A stretch of DNA of 64,000 nt from Ariolimax columbianus (GCA_036924085.1 JAVGWX010000019.1:3941641-4005640); one strand, 5' to 3'. Numbered from the stretch's first letter, positions 23,186 to 34,164 are shown. The notes: generated from the letters alone by a model not told the origin. Numbers and translations: made by a program.

Positions 23186-24234
23186 GACTCTATGTGGATG
23201 CCGCTCTGCGTTGTTTATGCTCTATAAGCATGTGACTCTATGTGGATATCGGTCTATATAAATATCGCTTTAAACGGATGTGACTGTTACTCTATATGTA
23301 TGTGACTATATATAGACATCGATCTATATAGATTCCGCACTACACGGATATGGGTATACAATGGTGTGGATATATGCGGGTGTTGATCTAAATCGATTTG
23401 GTTCTATATGGTAGTTGTTTTGTATAGAGGCTGCTCTAAATAAATATCACGCTATACTGTTGTGACTTTGTAAATCTATATGGATATCGCTCTACATGGA
23501 TATCCTTCTAGATAGATGCCGCCAAAATGGATGAGCACGCTGTGAAATAATTCCCACGTTTGAACTCGTTTTGGGCCGATCCACGAGGTAGATGCAGCTC
23601 AAAGCCTAGACAAATCCGAACTTCTAAAGACGAACTCCAAATATCGCCTGGAGGTCTAACATCAAAGATGCAACCACACGAACACGCCAAATCAGCAGAC
23701 CAGGTGAGCAGAAATAATACGTGGAAATTCGTGGAAATATGTGGAATATACCTGAAATATATGAAAAATACGTGGAAATGGGGAAAATGCGTGGAAATAT
23801 ATGGAACAAATAAACCACAATGATAACTTGAGTAGTGACGCAGACTTTTTGTTAGATAGCAATATTATTTTTTAAAATCCAGACCTCGATTGATGTCTTG
23901 TTTACAGGAACAATACTGTTCTATGGAAGCAAATAATCGGCACAGGCTTAACTATATACAAGCTAGTGCAGCAGCGATCAGCGAAAATGTCTTTAAAAGA
24001 ATGAATACATCGTTTCTATTAACAAACGTATAGCCATTGGAAGAAATATTCCAGAAAATCTCAGTGCTGGTCGTTATTGGCTTATCCGGCTTTCTATCAC
24101 TTTCCACACTTCGTGCGCCTTCCTGGCCTGCTACTTCCTCCCGTCACATAATAAATCTGTTTGTAATCTAGCTATTGATGATGTCACAGGAGATTAAGGT
24201 CATTGACTTGTCCCCGTGGGGTACACAACTAACT
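23186..24234. other. Decaying repeat edge, then unassigned sequence
   Basis: 23186-23520 is worn tatggatat-type repeat. 23560-23823 holds an 87-codon plus ORF without recognisable domain; a GT follows CAGACCAG near 23702, but no exon context supports splicing. The rest is unique AT-rich sequence. Confidence 0.4.
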
Positions 24235-24649
24235 ACTTTTTATACTGATATATGTGTTCACTACAACAGTTGGCGTGGCGTGACACTGATATCAGTGCCA
24301 AGGAAAGTACTTTGTAGCTTGATGACAGGAAGAGACAGAGTAGACGAACAACTGCAGAAGGAGTAGGCTGGCTTCCGACCGCAGCACTTGTGCATCGACC
24401 AGTTCTTCACACTCAGAATAATTCTAGAAGAGTCCAATTATCGTTAACTTCATTTATTTTAAGAAGGCATTCGATCGGCTACACAGACCTTCACTTTTGG
24501 TAAATTCTTATCAACTGTGACTTCCCAACCAAGTTTGTGAAGGTGATGAAAGCGGTATTTACTAAGTCAGAGTGGTGTGTCTGCTCACTGTCGAGTAAGC
24601 TAAATTGTTTAATATTGAAACAGGTGTAAAACGAGACTGAGTCGTGTCC

Positions 24650-24800
24650 TCTCTGCTATTCAGAGTGGTGATAGACTGGGTTATGTCTCCTCTGCTATTC
24701 AGAGTGGTGATATACTGAGACATGTCCTCTCTGCTATTCAGAGTGGTGATATACTGGGTTATGTCCCATCTGCTATTCAGAGTGGTGAAAAACTGGGTTA
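24650..24800 (+). repeat. 39-bp tandem repeat, 4 units, made from the LINE RT coding sequence
   Basis: Units start with ctctgctattcagagtggtg at 24651, 24690, 24729 and about 24768. In the LINE frame each unit encodes SPLLFRVVIDWVM or a variant, which is the RT block following the RQG(C/D) turn. Expansion is in frame (13 codons). Confidence 0.9.
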
Positions 24801-25239
24801 TGCGAACTTTCACACACAACAACCAGTTCGACATCATGTAGACAGATGATAAATCCCTAGAGGTTCTGGATTTCGCACATGATCTGGCACCTGAATTATA
24901 ATATAGAGGAAGAACAGGAGAAGATATACCCACTTTGCAACATAGTCAAACAGCTTGAGATGAATGTCTCCAAAACTAAAAGCACATACAAGTACCGACG
25001 ATATGGAAAGTTGAGGATGTCACCTATTTAGACAGCCAAATGGAGAAGCAACAGAGAGTATTCTCACTCGAATCGACTTGGCCTCAAATGCCTTCAACCA
25101 ATTAACGAATATTTAGAGGTATGGATGACTGATTAAACGTGTCAAGGTCACCATACATAACTAGGGTCATCTCGGTGCTCACACATGGCTGTGAAAGTTA
25201 GAAAATGACGACACTTGAGAAAAGATTGAAGGCATTTGA

Positions 25240-25582
25240 CTGACTTCGTTTGTTCTCTATTCCCCGCTACCAAACCCTGAAAGAGCTTAAGTAGCAGAAT
25301 GTAGTCCAGAGAACGGAATGCGTTGTGTCGTAGTTTACAGCTTGACTCCGATAGTTGCACCTTTCGGTCCAACACATCCGACTTCAGCAAACATTTGTTG
25401 AGTACCGGGTTAGCATTCTCTCTTCGATCCCTTTTCCTTAGCCAGTCTGCCCTGTTGCAGCCTGTTATCCAGGATCACCGCGTGAAGGTGTAGAAGGGTC
25501 TTGGCAGCTATGTTCGCTGGCCCTGACACTAGCAGTCAGCTATGGGTCGCTGACCGCTGCAGCTTATGCGCTGCTCAGCATC
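25240..25582 (-). mobile_element. SINE-B copy 2, with target-site duplication
   Basis: Inserted in the minus orientation inside the LINE relic. The 13-bp direct repeat tgaaggcatttga flanks it at 25227-25239 and 25583-25595, and the LINE reading continues after it. The 3' half on its own strand contains gctgaagtcggatgtg, accgaaaggtgcaac, acgacacaacgcattc and a terminal ggggaatagagaacaaac. The head contains gcagcggtcagcgaccc. This copy defines the family's full length of about 340 bp. Confidence 0.85.
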
Positions 25583-25984
25583 TGAAGGCATTTGAAATTA
25601 AATGCCTTAGACGTCTATTAGGCATTGGCTAGAAATAATTCTTGACTGCTCAGCAATTACGATTACAGTCCAACCAAACTTATGCTTCTAATATGATCAG
25701 GACGAAATATTGCACGTAAACTGGGCACATGCTGCGAACGAACAATAAAAGGCTCCCGTTTCAGGCTATTATGTGGAAGCGTAGCGGCAAGAGAAAGTTG
25801 GGTAGACCAAGCCAGACTCTACATAGAGCTATCACCAACGAGGGTACAATGGTTATTCAAGAACTACAGAACGTGACGACGAACCAATCCAACTGGAAAT
25901 ATAGAGTTTTTCATTATGCTCCATCTTTGGGACTGACAGACGAGAGATGTGTTCACACTGTCCCACTATGATTCGTTAGCTCAC

Positions 25985-26640
25985 ATGTTTGTTCTTTTTT
26001 GTCCCTATTGATGATCTTTTGGTCGTAACGTAAGTTTTGTTTCTGCTTTAGTCATGGCGTGGTATCTTGTCATACCTATTAAGTTGTTTCACACTCTACA
26101 AGATGCAAGAACATTGGTGACACAAACAAGCAGAAGATAGGCCAAGCTCAAGAGACAACATGAAATATTAATAACGAATGGAACAGCAGAAATCAACAAA
26201 ACAGCAAATGGTATTTAAAGTAGATGAATACTCACAAGACACAGTTTTGGGTCGAGAAAGTTTACTGTAAGAGTCACTGAGCATAACACATGATGACCGT
26301 GAACGCGACAGTAAACCGAGTTTGTTATTTTGGCTATAATACGTTTATTTCTAGGCAGGCCTGCCTGGCTCAAGAACTGAAATGATGAGCTACAGACCAG
26401 CATACCTGTATAAGTGGATTAACATAAGGCGAGGCTGCAGCGGTTCTGTGGATGTGTATAATGGGGAAAAAACATGAAAAAAAACTAGTAAAAGTTGATT
26501 AAGGTTGAGCTTAATCAAAATTTAAAAATGGGTATGGTCAGATACCGCACCGAGACGAGAACACAAACAAAACCTACGTTACGACCAATATGCCTTCATC
26601 AGGGACAACAACACTGAACTAACAAATCAACATATAAGAA
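25985..26640. mobile_element. Inverted pair of Penelope-like (retroelement) fragments
   Basis: Arm 1 (about 25990-26080, minus orientation) and arm 2 (about 26531-26615, plus orientation) are inverted copies: the core ttggtcgtaacgtaNgttttg at 26020-26040 is the reverse complement of 26567-26589, with flanking similarity (tatgNNaagataccNc; gggacaa). Read on one strand the arms give ccctgatgaaggc then gtaacgtaggttttg. This resembles the ctgatga...gaaac layout near the ends of Penelope-like elements, which are known to carry hammerhead motifs; here the second box is gtaac, so any ribozyme is probably dead. The spacer of about 450 bp is unassigned. The family call is tentative; the inverted repeat itself is clear. 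Confidence 0.5.
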
Positions 26641-27254
26641 AAAAAGGGTCAACTCATCTGTTTCTGTATAAGTGGACATTCAACTATAAAGACCCGATCC
26701 TTACAATGGTGGTGATTGCTAAAGTATCCAAGTGGATCTACAACTCAGAACTGACAGACTACGGTAAATTCATCATGCTGTCACTTAAAAGCTAAGGGGA
26801 GATAATCCCACGGCCAGGTGTGTTTCGGAGTCAATCTATTTAAACAGGTAAAATATCGGTTTATTACGACAGTATGTTGTGAGAATGAGTGACATGAGAA
26901 CACAAGAACAACTAGTGAAATAATGTTAAGTGGTAGAGATTCGGAAAAATCACAGACAGGAAATGTTTGACCGAGACGAGTAAAACATACAGAGATGAAG
27001 ATGAAAACGGAGAGACCGGCAGAAACGTGCCATTGCAATAATGATTAACTTTCTAATAAGATCACATAGTTAGACAAATAACGTATCTATTCAGTCACAG
27101 ATAACTGTTTAAGAACATTACCGTGTTTAACTGCCCCTGCGTTACCGGGGACAGAAGATGTAGCACATAATAGTATGACTGAAACCTACCAGACATGCAG
27201 ACAGAAGCAACTAACAACGGTTTGGTGTGGAGCCGGTTGGCTCCATGCTGTATA
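26641..27254. other. Unassigned spacer
   Basis: No supported feature; ORFs at 26781-27038 and 27095-27292 (minus) lack motifs. Confidence 0.4.
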
Positions 27255-28074
27255 TACGAGGTGTGTTCAAATTTAACCAGACCAAATTGCAACTAGTGAA
27301 TATACGTACGATGCGCATGATGACGTCACTTCTGGTATAAACAGCACATACCAACCATCAAGCTTGCAAAATTTAATTATCCTCGGACATTATTTCCTCA
27401 GCAGGCCGTTGTAAACATGGCGGGTGTGATACGGAATCCGTCCAGAGTTGATCAGGGAGCGGTGATTCGGTTTCTAATCGCCGAAGGATGTCGACCAGTT
27501 GACATTCATCGCAGAATGCAGGTCGTGTATGGTGACACAAGTGTATCGAAGACAACAGTGAAGAACTGGACAACAATGTTTAAAGAAGGACGTGAGTTAA
27601 CGAAAGATCATCCGAGACCAGGTCAGGCGCATATTGTTGCATTAACTCACGTCCGAGACCAGGTCAGGCGCATATTGTTGCATTTACTCACGTCTGAGAC
27701 CAGGTCAGGCACATATTGTTGCGTTAACTCACGTCCTTCTTTGTACATCGTTGTCCAATTCTTCACTGTTGTCTTCTACACACTTTTTTCACCATACGCT
27801 GCCTGTATTTTGCGATGAATATCAACTGGTCGACATCTTTCAGCTATGAGAAACCGAAACGCCGCTCGCTGATCAACTCTGGGCGGATTCCATATCCCAC
27901 TCGCCGTGTATACAACGGTCTATTGAGAAAACTATGAGTCGATGGATAATGCAATTTTGCAAACTTGACGGTTGGTATATGTTGCTTATACCAGAAGTGA
28001 CCTCATCATGCGCATCGCACGCATGATCACTTGTTGCAGTGTGGTCCGGTTTCATTTGAACACGCCTTGCACTA
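27255..28074. mobile_element. Palindromic (fold-back) mariner-derived element
   Basis: Two inverted arms of about 380 bp meet near 27662. The left arm carries a terminal acgaggtgtgttcaaat (27256-27272), a leader and a mariner-type N-terminal helix-turn-helix reading from 27417: AVIRFLIAEGCRPVDIHRRM, then SKTTVKNWTTMFKEGRE. The right arm (about 27724-28066) repeats the same terminus, leader and HTH coding region in reverse, diverged by many substitutions. The centre (27601-27723) has three 41-bp direct repeats with ccaggtcaggcgcatattg and ttaactcacgtc. The DDE catalytic domain is absent, so it cannot encode active transposase; it may have been mobile in trans. Flanking TA dinucleotides are present at both ends. 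Confidence 0.8.
27417..27640 (+). pseudogene. Mariner-type transposase N-terminal HTH fragment
   Basis: About 65-75 residues match the first DNA-binding domain of mariner transposases: a helix with AVIRFLIAEGCRPVDIHRRM, a second with TTVKNWTTMFKEGRE, then DHPRPGQAH, the linker before the catalytic domain. After this the frame runs into the 41-bp repeats and then the antisense of the second arm, so the remaining codons up to 27818 are not transposase. A real ATG exists at 27417. Confidence 0.75.
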
Positions 28075-28699
28075 TAAATCATGGCAAAAGGTACAGGGGG
28101 CCTCTACAACCTATGGTAGAAGATACATATATTCCATGGTAGAAGACTCTACACTATGTTGTAGAAGGCTTTTACACTCTATGGTAGAAGATCTCTACAC
28201 AGTCCAAGCACACTATTTGTCTCGGCGTGCCTCTTTACTTCGTTTTGTTCATTTTCTCAAATGCGACCAGGTCTGTTTCAACTATTCAGTGATTTAACAT
28301 TATTATTATAGAAGCTGAGCAGTGGAATATTCACTTTACAACAACATTAGCCACACAGCAAATACAAATGGCCACATTATCATTTAAACACACCACAGAA
28401 TGTTGCTTCACAAGAAAAGGCTACAAAATCTTAAGTCAACAATAATAAAAGACCTTTACAAAGAGGTTAAAGTCAACAATAATGAAAGACCTTTACAAAG
28501 AGGTTAAAGTCAACAATGGGATGGAACTCAATGGCCAAAATCAACAAACAGCTTTACATCAGAAGTTAAACTCAATGCGGAGATGTACACACATGCCTGC
28601 ACTAACAACGCACTGTACACCTTTTCTTGTTTGTTTTGGTACGGTCTTATCTTTTGTTATGGTAATTAGTTCTGCACAATAAAATCTTCTATGGTCATC
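28075..28699. other. Spacer with minor duplications
   Basis: 28100-28205 has a loose 24-28-bp repeat of ctatggtagaaga. 28440-28515 has a duplicated 39-bp segment (caaagaggttaaagtcaaca). No gene seen. Confidence 0.5.
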
Positions 28700-28759
28700 C
28701 ATGATGCTTTGTACATCTTTTTAACGACATATTAAAATGGTCTTATTCGTTTCTGACAC

Positions 28760-29272
28760 CCGCATCACATGGGTGAGCCACATACCGCTGGTGTGTGCCG
28801 CATGTCCGTAAGGTCAGCTACATACAAATAAGGTAAGCTACATGCCACTAGACTGAGTCACATACCACCAGGGCGAGTCCCACACCACCAAGGTGAGTTA
28901 GGTACCACTAGACGGAGTCATACACCACCAGGGGGAGCTTTATTCCATTATGGTGAGTCACATATCACCAGCATGATTCACATACCACTAGGGTGAGTCA
29001 CATACCACCAGGGTGAGACGCATACCACCAGGGCGAATCACATACCACGAGGGTGATCCATATTCCATTATGGTGAGTTACATATCACTATGGTGAGTCA
29101 CATACCACCAGGGTGAGTCACATACCACGAAGGTGAGTAACATACCACCAGGTTTGAGCCACATACCACCAGGGTGAGTCACATACCACCAGGGTGAGTC
29201 ACATACCACCAGGGCGAGTCACATACCACCAGGGTGAGTCGCATCTCACCAGGGTGAGTCACACACCTCTAT
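28760..29272 (+). repeat. 20-bp minisatellite, about 25 units
   Basis: The unit is gggtgagtcacataccacca. It is most regular at 29090-29260 and worn on the 5' side. Confidence 0.95.
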
Positions 29273-29444
29273 GTTGAGATGCTATGCTGCAGATAAACTT
29301 TATCCCTCTTCGCCCGCCCCTACTTCTGTAATTTTATTGGCAACACTATATTTGGATGTCACTCCTCAATACATCACTCACGCCGCCCAAAATCCTTGTT
29401 TCCCCCTTTCATTTTCTTTTGACTATATCTTCCTTTAACACTTA

Positions 29445-29992
29445 TTTTTCTCGCACTAACTATACCGGGTCTGTCACTCTGTCTGTCACGCTAACTATAC
29501 CACGTCTGTAACTATAACTATAACACATCAGTCACTCTAACTATACCACGTCAGTCACTATAACTATACCGGGTCTGACATTCTAACTATACCCCGTCAG
29601 TCACTCTAACTATATCGGGTCTAACATTCTAACTATGTCACGTCTATCACTTTAACTATACCACTTCAGACACTCTAACTATACCGGGTTTGTCACTCTA
29701 ACTATTGCACGTCTGCCACTCTAATTATACCGGGTCTACTACTCTAACTATACTACACATATCACTATAACTAGACCACGTATATCACTCTAACTATACC
29801 ACGTCTTGCACTCTAACTATGCCACGTCTGATACTCTATGTCATGTATAACACTCTAACTATGCCACGTCTGACACTCTATGTCATGTATAACACTCTAA
29901 CTATGCCACGTCTGACACTCTATGTCATGTATAACACTCTAACTATGCCACGTCTGTCACTCTAACTATAGCACGTCTATCACTCTGAAACA
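29445..29992 (+). repeat. 23-bp minisatellite with a 42-bp higher-order block
   Basis: The unit is close to cactctaactataccacgtc. At about 29828-29945 a 42-bp block containing tctatgtcatgtataacact repeats three times. Confidence 0.9.
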
Positions 29993-30054
29993 GTAACAAG
30001 TCAGTCCATCCGAAACTTTGCCAAGTCTGCCAGTTTCCATCACATTCTCAATGT

Positions 30055-30180
30055 GCTAAAGGGTTGGGTGGCTGAGCTGTCTGAACACGCTCATCTTAGG
30101 CTGAAGGCAGAGACTCGAAACATGTTCAAGTTTAGGTTGGTTATTTACATTGTATGTGAAATAAAAACCTAGTCTGTATA
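30055..30180 (+). mobile_element. Possible tRNA-like SINE head fragment
   Basis: Contains ggtggctgagctgtctgaac (A-box-like) and, about 50 bases on, agactcgaaaca (B-box-like). Spacing suits a tRNA-derived promoter, but both boxes are imperfect and no second copy is in the window. Confidence 0.3.
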
Positions 30181-30789
30181 CTACCGAGTAACTGCTGGGC
30201 GTGCATCATTTATTTCCTCAGCCCTATACTTAATTTAACTTCATTAATGCTGGCTTAGAAGGCTCTAGGTAAAAGTAAATGGCAGGTAACAATTAACAGC
30301 TTGGTCGACTTGAGTAGCATTTGTACCAGATATGAACCATGGCCCGGATTTGTGTTGTTGTCCGTCCATAAACACAAACCCCAGGCGGCTCTTCAGAGTA
30401 GGTAAACAAACAATTTATTCCACTATACCTTAACTTAAAAATAAATTTGTGCTTCCGATATATTCTTGAATACGTTAACTGACCCTACCTCTACCGTTAC
30501 CTGTGGCAATGCATTCCAAGCATTTACCATTCTTGGACTAACAAAAAAGGCCTAAAATCTAATTTGGACTTTTCTTTAGAGAATTTGAAGCTGTGTCCTC
30601 TAGTTCTTGTAGCCGGTTGTACTTTGAAAAACTTGGTAAAAGAATGTTTTCTTTCCTTCGATTAATTGTTAAACTTGTAGTCATCTCGAATTCTACTCTG
30701 TTCTTGACAATGTAGACACGTTTTTGTGAGTCTTTCCTCCAAACTTAATTCTGGAATACCCCTCTCAGTTTAGCAGTTCCTCTTTGTTT

Positions 30790-31137
30790 CGTTTCCAGCA
30801 TGCCTATATCCACGATAGGATAAGGACTCCACATCTGTACATAGTGCTAAAATCTAGGTCTGACTAGTGCGTTATTCGTTTCCAGCATGCCTATATCCAC
30901 GATAGGATAAGGACTCCACATCTGTACATTGTGCTAAAATCTAGGTCTGACTAGTGCTTTATTCGTTTCCAGCATGCCTATATCCACGATATGATAAGGA
31001 CTCCACATCTGTACATAGTGCTATAATCTAGGTCTGACTAGTGCTTTATTCGTTTCCAGCATGTCTGTATCCACGCTATGATATGGACTCCACACTTGTA
31101 CCCAGTACTGTATCTAGGTCTAACTAATGCTTTATTC
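30790..31137 (-). repeat. 87-bp tandem repeat, about 4 units, made from CR1 coding sequence
   Basis: Plus-strand units start with cgtttccagcatg at 30790, 30877, 30964 and 31051. On the coding (minus) strand each unit encodes 29 residues including ALVRPRF and MWSPY..DIGMLET, the post-RT block of the host LINE. The expansion is in frame. Confidence 0.9.
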
Positions 31138-31700
31138 AGTTGGACAATCACTTCTTTGATCCTATATTTAATTTTTGTTTTAATATACCCAGCATTGCAT
31201 GGCCTTTTATCACTGCTACGTGGACTTGCTCACTCACATTATCTATTTGATCTATAATAACATCTAGGTACCTTTCCTATTCTATATTCCTAATAGTGTT
31301 CTCTCTCATCCTTTAAATGTATTTCTTATTAAGTCTACCCATGTGGATGACTATATTTAATTCCATTTACCAGCTCTCAAACCATTTTTTAATCGTACAC
31401 AAATCTGATCTCAATAGATCAGCCTCTGTCTGAAAAGAGCCACTACCGCACAGTTTTGTGTCACCCACAAATTTTGCAATCATAGATATATAAATATATC
31501 AAGAAGAAAGTTGGTTCTAACACCGATCTCTATGACACATCACTAACACTATTCCTTATTTATGCCCACTGTCTCCTTTCGTCCCGTAAAACAATTTGCT
31601 ATATATTTAGGCATTTCCGTACCTATATCATGTTATTGTAACTTCCGAAACAATCTTTGATAAGGTACTCATTCAAATGCCTTTGCAAAATTCAGCTAAA

Positions 31701-31938
31701 AAACATCCACTAGCTCTCCAGCATCTAAAATTGTTGTAACTTTCTCCGTGAATTCTAATAATTTTGTTAAACACGATCTCACTTTAGTTTTTAAAAAAAC
31801 CATTGCAAAATCTAGATAGATAACATCCACTAGCTCTCCAGCATTGAACATTTTGGTAACTTTCTCCGTGAATTCTGATAGATTTGTTAAGCACGTCATC
31901 CTATGCTGACTATTTCTGATTAGATTAAACTTGTTAAA
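31701..31938 (-). repeat. 120-bp tandem duplication inside the CR1 RT region
   Basis: Two copies starting with aacatccactagctctcc (31702 and 31822) are about 85% alike. On the minus strand both encode LLEFTEKVT...DAGELVDV, the segment before RT motif A. 40 codons, in frame. Confidence 0.85.
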
Positions 31939-32189
31939 GTGTTTGTCAATGTTGTCTTAGATAATTGACTCTCAAATTGTACAGAGTATGTTCGTTAAAC
32001 TGACTGGTCTATAATTGAGTGGATTTGAGGTCTTGCCATTTTTGAACAATGGGAACACTCACGCCTGAATCTTTCCAATCCCTTGGAACAATACTTTTCT
32101 GAAAAAAGAATAGAAAATAGAAATATCTGTGAAAATAAAATATTATCAATGATTTTTTTAACAGGTTTCTAAGTTCAAACAGTTATTTT

Positions 32190-32446
32190 GGGGACGTCGT
32201 GGCCTAATGGTTAAGTGGGACGGCTCACAGCCCGAAGGTTCTGGGTTCGATCCCCATCACAGCACCGACCGTTACCTCGGGGAAGCAAACCCTTAGATAA
32301 TGCAGGAGGAAGCAGACCCTTACATAAAATGCATGCTGAAGTCGGATGCACTCTGCCGACAGGCGCAAAATAAAAACCACAGTGCAACGCACACTGCCTT
32401 GCGGATTAGAGAAATAAGGCGAACGCAAAAAAAAAAAAAAAAAAAA
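32190..32446 (+). mobile_element. SINE-A copy 3 (tRNA-derived SINE)
   Basis: The A box tggcctaatgg is at 32210-32220 and the B box gggttcgatcccc at 32243-32255. The body contains ctcggggaagcaaaccctta, gctgaagtcggatgcac and gtgcaacgcacac. The tail gcgaacgc is followed by an A-run of about 19 to 32446. attttgg occurs just before the head and just after the tail, a weak target-site duplication. The long pure A-run suggests this is the youngest of the three copies. Confidence 0.9.
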
Positions 32447-32935
32447 GAATTTTGGATGAAAACCATCTTAATCCGGACATATATCCATGTAAATCCTCTC
32501 CAGCTGTTTAAAAACTATTTCCCATGCAATGCAAACTGATTGTAATCCCTGTGTATCCATCTCCGTTGAGAAAATATTTAATGGGAAAATTAAGAGTTCT
32601 TGGATTTTGTAGGTTATCTTTCGTTGAGACCGAGCTCAAGTACTGATTTACTAGACTCGCAGCTTGAATATTCACATATTGTCACGTATTACCCTTTCCG
32701 TAACTACCTGTGAGTGGGCCAAATGTGTCTCTCCTTCTCTGTAAATGTTGATCATAAAAAAGAAGATCTTGCTATTTGATCTTTTAAACATATTTTTCTA
32801 AAGTCAATTGTTGCTGCTCTATTCACTTGATAAGATTTATTTTGTATTACCAAATATTGTTAATGTTTCATTTGATTTGTACATGCTTTATCTTTAGCTC
32901 ATATATACTCGAATTTAACTACGTATCGAGTGATC

Positions 32936-32966
<31 letters not shown>

Positions 32967-33539
32967 GGAGAGAATTTAACCTCCTACAAAGAACAAATTC
33001 CTCTTTCAGGTGCTTAAAAATCGTTTTGAACTTAATCTATTCCACTTCAACATTTACGTCAATGAAAATGTCTTTCCAGATGACGTGGCTCGCTGCTTCT
33101 ATCATATTATGTACACCTATCCTAGAGTAGTCATAAGTTAGTGTTCATATTTTATCATCTTTCATAGCTACAAGATCCCAACGGACAATTTGATGTTCAC
33201 TTGAGCCAAATATTTAACCAACGGTAAACATTCTGAATGATACTCTTCCCTGTAGAAAATACAAGGTCAAGTGTATTCCTGCCTCCGGTACAGTCCCCCA
33301 GATAGTGGGATAAGAAGTTACGGACTTAACAAAAGGGTGAGATTCGACAAGTGCTTTCTCCAGCTCCCAACTCATTTCTGGATAACTCAAATGGTCAATT
33401 AATATTATTTTCCCTGCGCTAGACTTGTCCATAGCTTGAAACAGATCCTTATCGTCTTCTTTTGAATTCGAAATATACGGCTAAATGTACATTCCGCTAT
33501 ACGCTACCCTCTGCATGAGCAGCTCTTAGCAAAGAAACA
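32447..33539. other. Unassigned spacer with a T10-G23 homopolymer tract
   Basis: At 32936-32968 ten T are followed by about 23 G. The rest is AT-rich with no recognisable gene. Confidence 0.5.
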
Positions 33540-33775
33540 AACCCTGGCGTGACGTGTAGACATGACGTTTGTCAGTAGCTGATGTGCCAGATATACCATC
33601 TCTATCATCAGCGAGGTGAACCCTGACATGACGTGTAAACATGACGTTTATCAGTAGCGAATGGGCCAGATATACCATCTCTCTCATCAGGGAGGTGAAC
33701 CCTGACATGACGTGTAAACATGACGTTTATCAGTAGCTGATGTGCCAGATATAACATCGTTATTGTATAAGTTCA
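33540..33775 (+). repeat. 79-bp tandem repeat, 3 units
   Basis: Units start with aaccctgacatgacgtgt-like sequence at 33540, 33619 and 33698 and contain cagtagctgatgtgccagat. Confidence 0.95.
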
Positions 33776-34164
33776 AGACACACATTGACGTAGACACATC
33801 GCGTTCGACCACATCGTCTTCTCTGTTACAGGACATCTCCCAATTGCCTTCTTCTTTGCGAGATGAAAAGAATAGGGCAACCGTCACCTACCAAGCATGT
33901 GATAAACAGGATGTAAAGAGAGTTGCATTGTGGACTGGCAAGCAACAGCATCATGTTGCTGTTATTGCTGAATGCCTATAATAATAAACATTACTCCTGT
34001 GTTCGTTAATCCCCTCTTTCCAGCCACGTCAGCTAACATTGCCATACTAATCCGCAACTTAAGAGCCCTGGAGCACTGGCTTCCTGCAGTTTAAAAATAT
34101 GCGTCACATCAAAACGAAAGCGTGAATGATTGTTAATCTTAGACCCAGGTACTTGTTCTTTATC
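33776..34164. other. Unassigned spacer
   Basis: A 79-codon plus ORF (33742-33981) partly overlaps the 79-bp repeat and has no recognisable domain. Confidence 0.4.

Larger units (their letters stand above)
24235..25971 (+). mobile_element. Degenerate LINE reverse-transcriptase relic with nested SINE-B
   Basis: On the plus strand, in shifting frames, the order of RT landmarks is clear. SWRGVTLISVPRKVLC is at about 24270-24320, QAGFRPQHLCIDQF just after the TAG at 24364, and FKKAFDRLH at about 24460. A repeated SPLLFRVVIDWVM block lies at 24650-24800. LDFAHDLA (from LDFADDLA) is at about 24868, then THGCES at about 25180. After the nested SINE-B come GHMLRTNNKRLPFQ and KRKLGRPSQTLHRAITNE at about 25725-25840. 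The catalytic FADD is changed to FAHD and there are many stops, so this is a pseudogene. Only the nested SINE-B (25240-25582) and the 39-bp array interrupt an otherwise collinear element. Confidence 0.85.
30340..32115 (-). mobile_element. CR1/L2-like LINE relic with two internal tandem expansions
   Basis: On the minus strand, in broken frames, the order of landmarks fits a CR1/L2-type RT. IVPRDWKDSGVSVPI is near 32090, SCLTKLLEFTEKVT and DAGELVDVIYLDFA at 31890-31700 (duplicated), and LNFAKAFE near 31690 (motif A). ALVRPRF...MWSPY..DIGMLET lies at 31130-30790 (repeated), then SKYNRLQELEDTASNS near 30590 and KNGKCLECIATG near 30510. The family's usual end (FFFSQRIVNAWNALPQ) is recognisable only through frameshifts. 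A likely 3' UTR runs on to about 30340. Many stops; no catalytic FADD is intact. Adjacent to SINE-A copy 3. Confidence 0.8.

Noticed and set aside
23560..23823. A host exon (87-codon ORF with a possible donor site near 23702)
   Set aside because: No recognisable domain, no acceptor or partner exon, and it emerges from worn repeat sequence.
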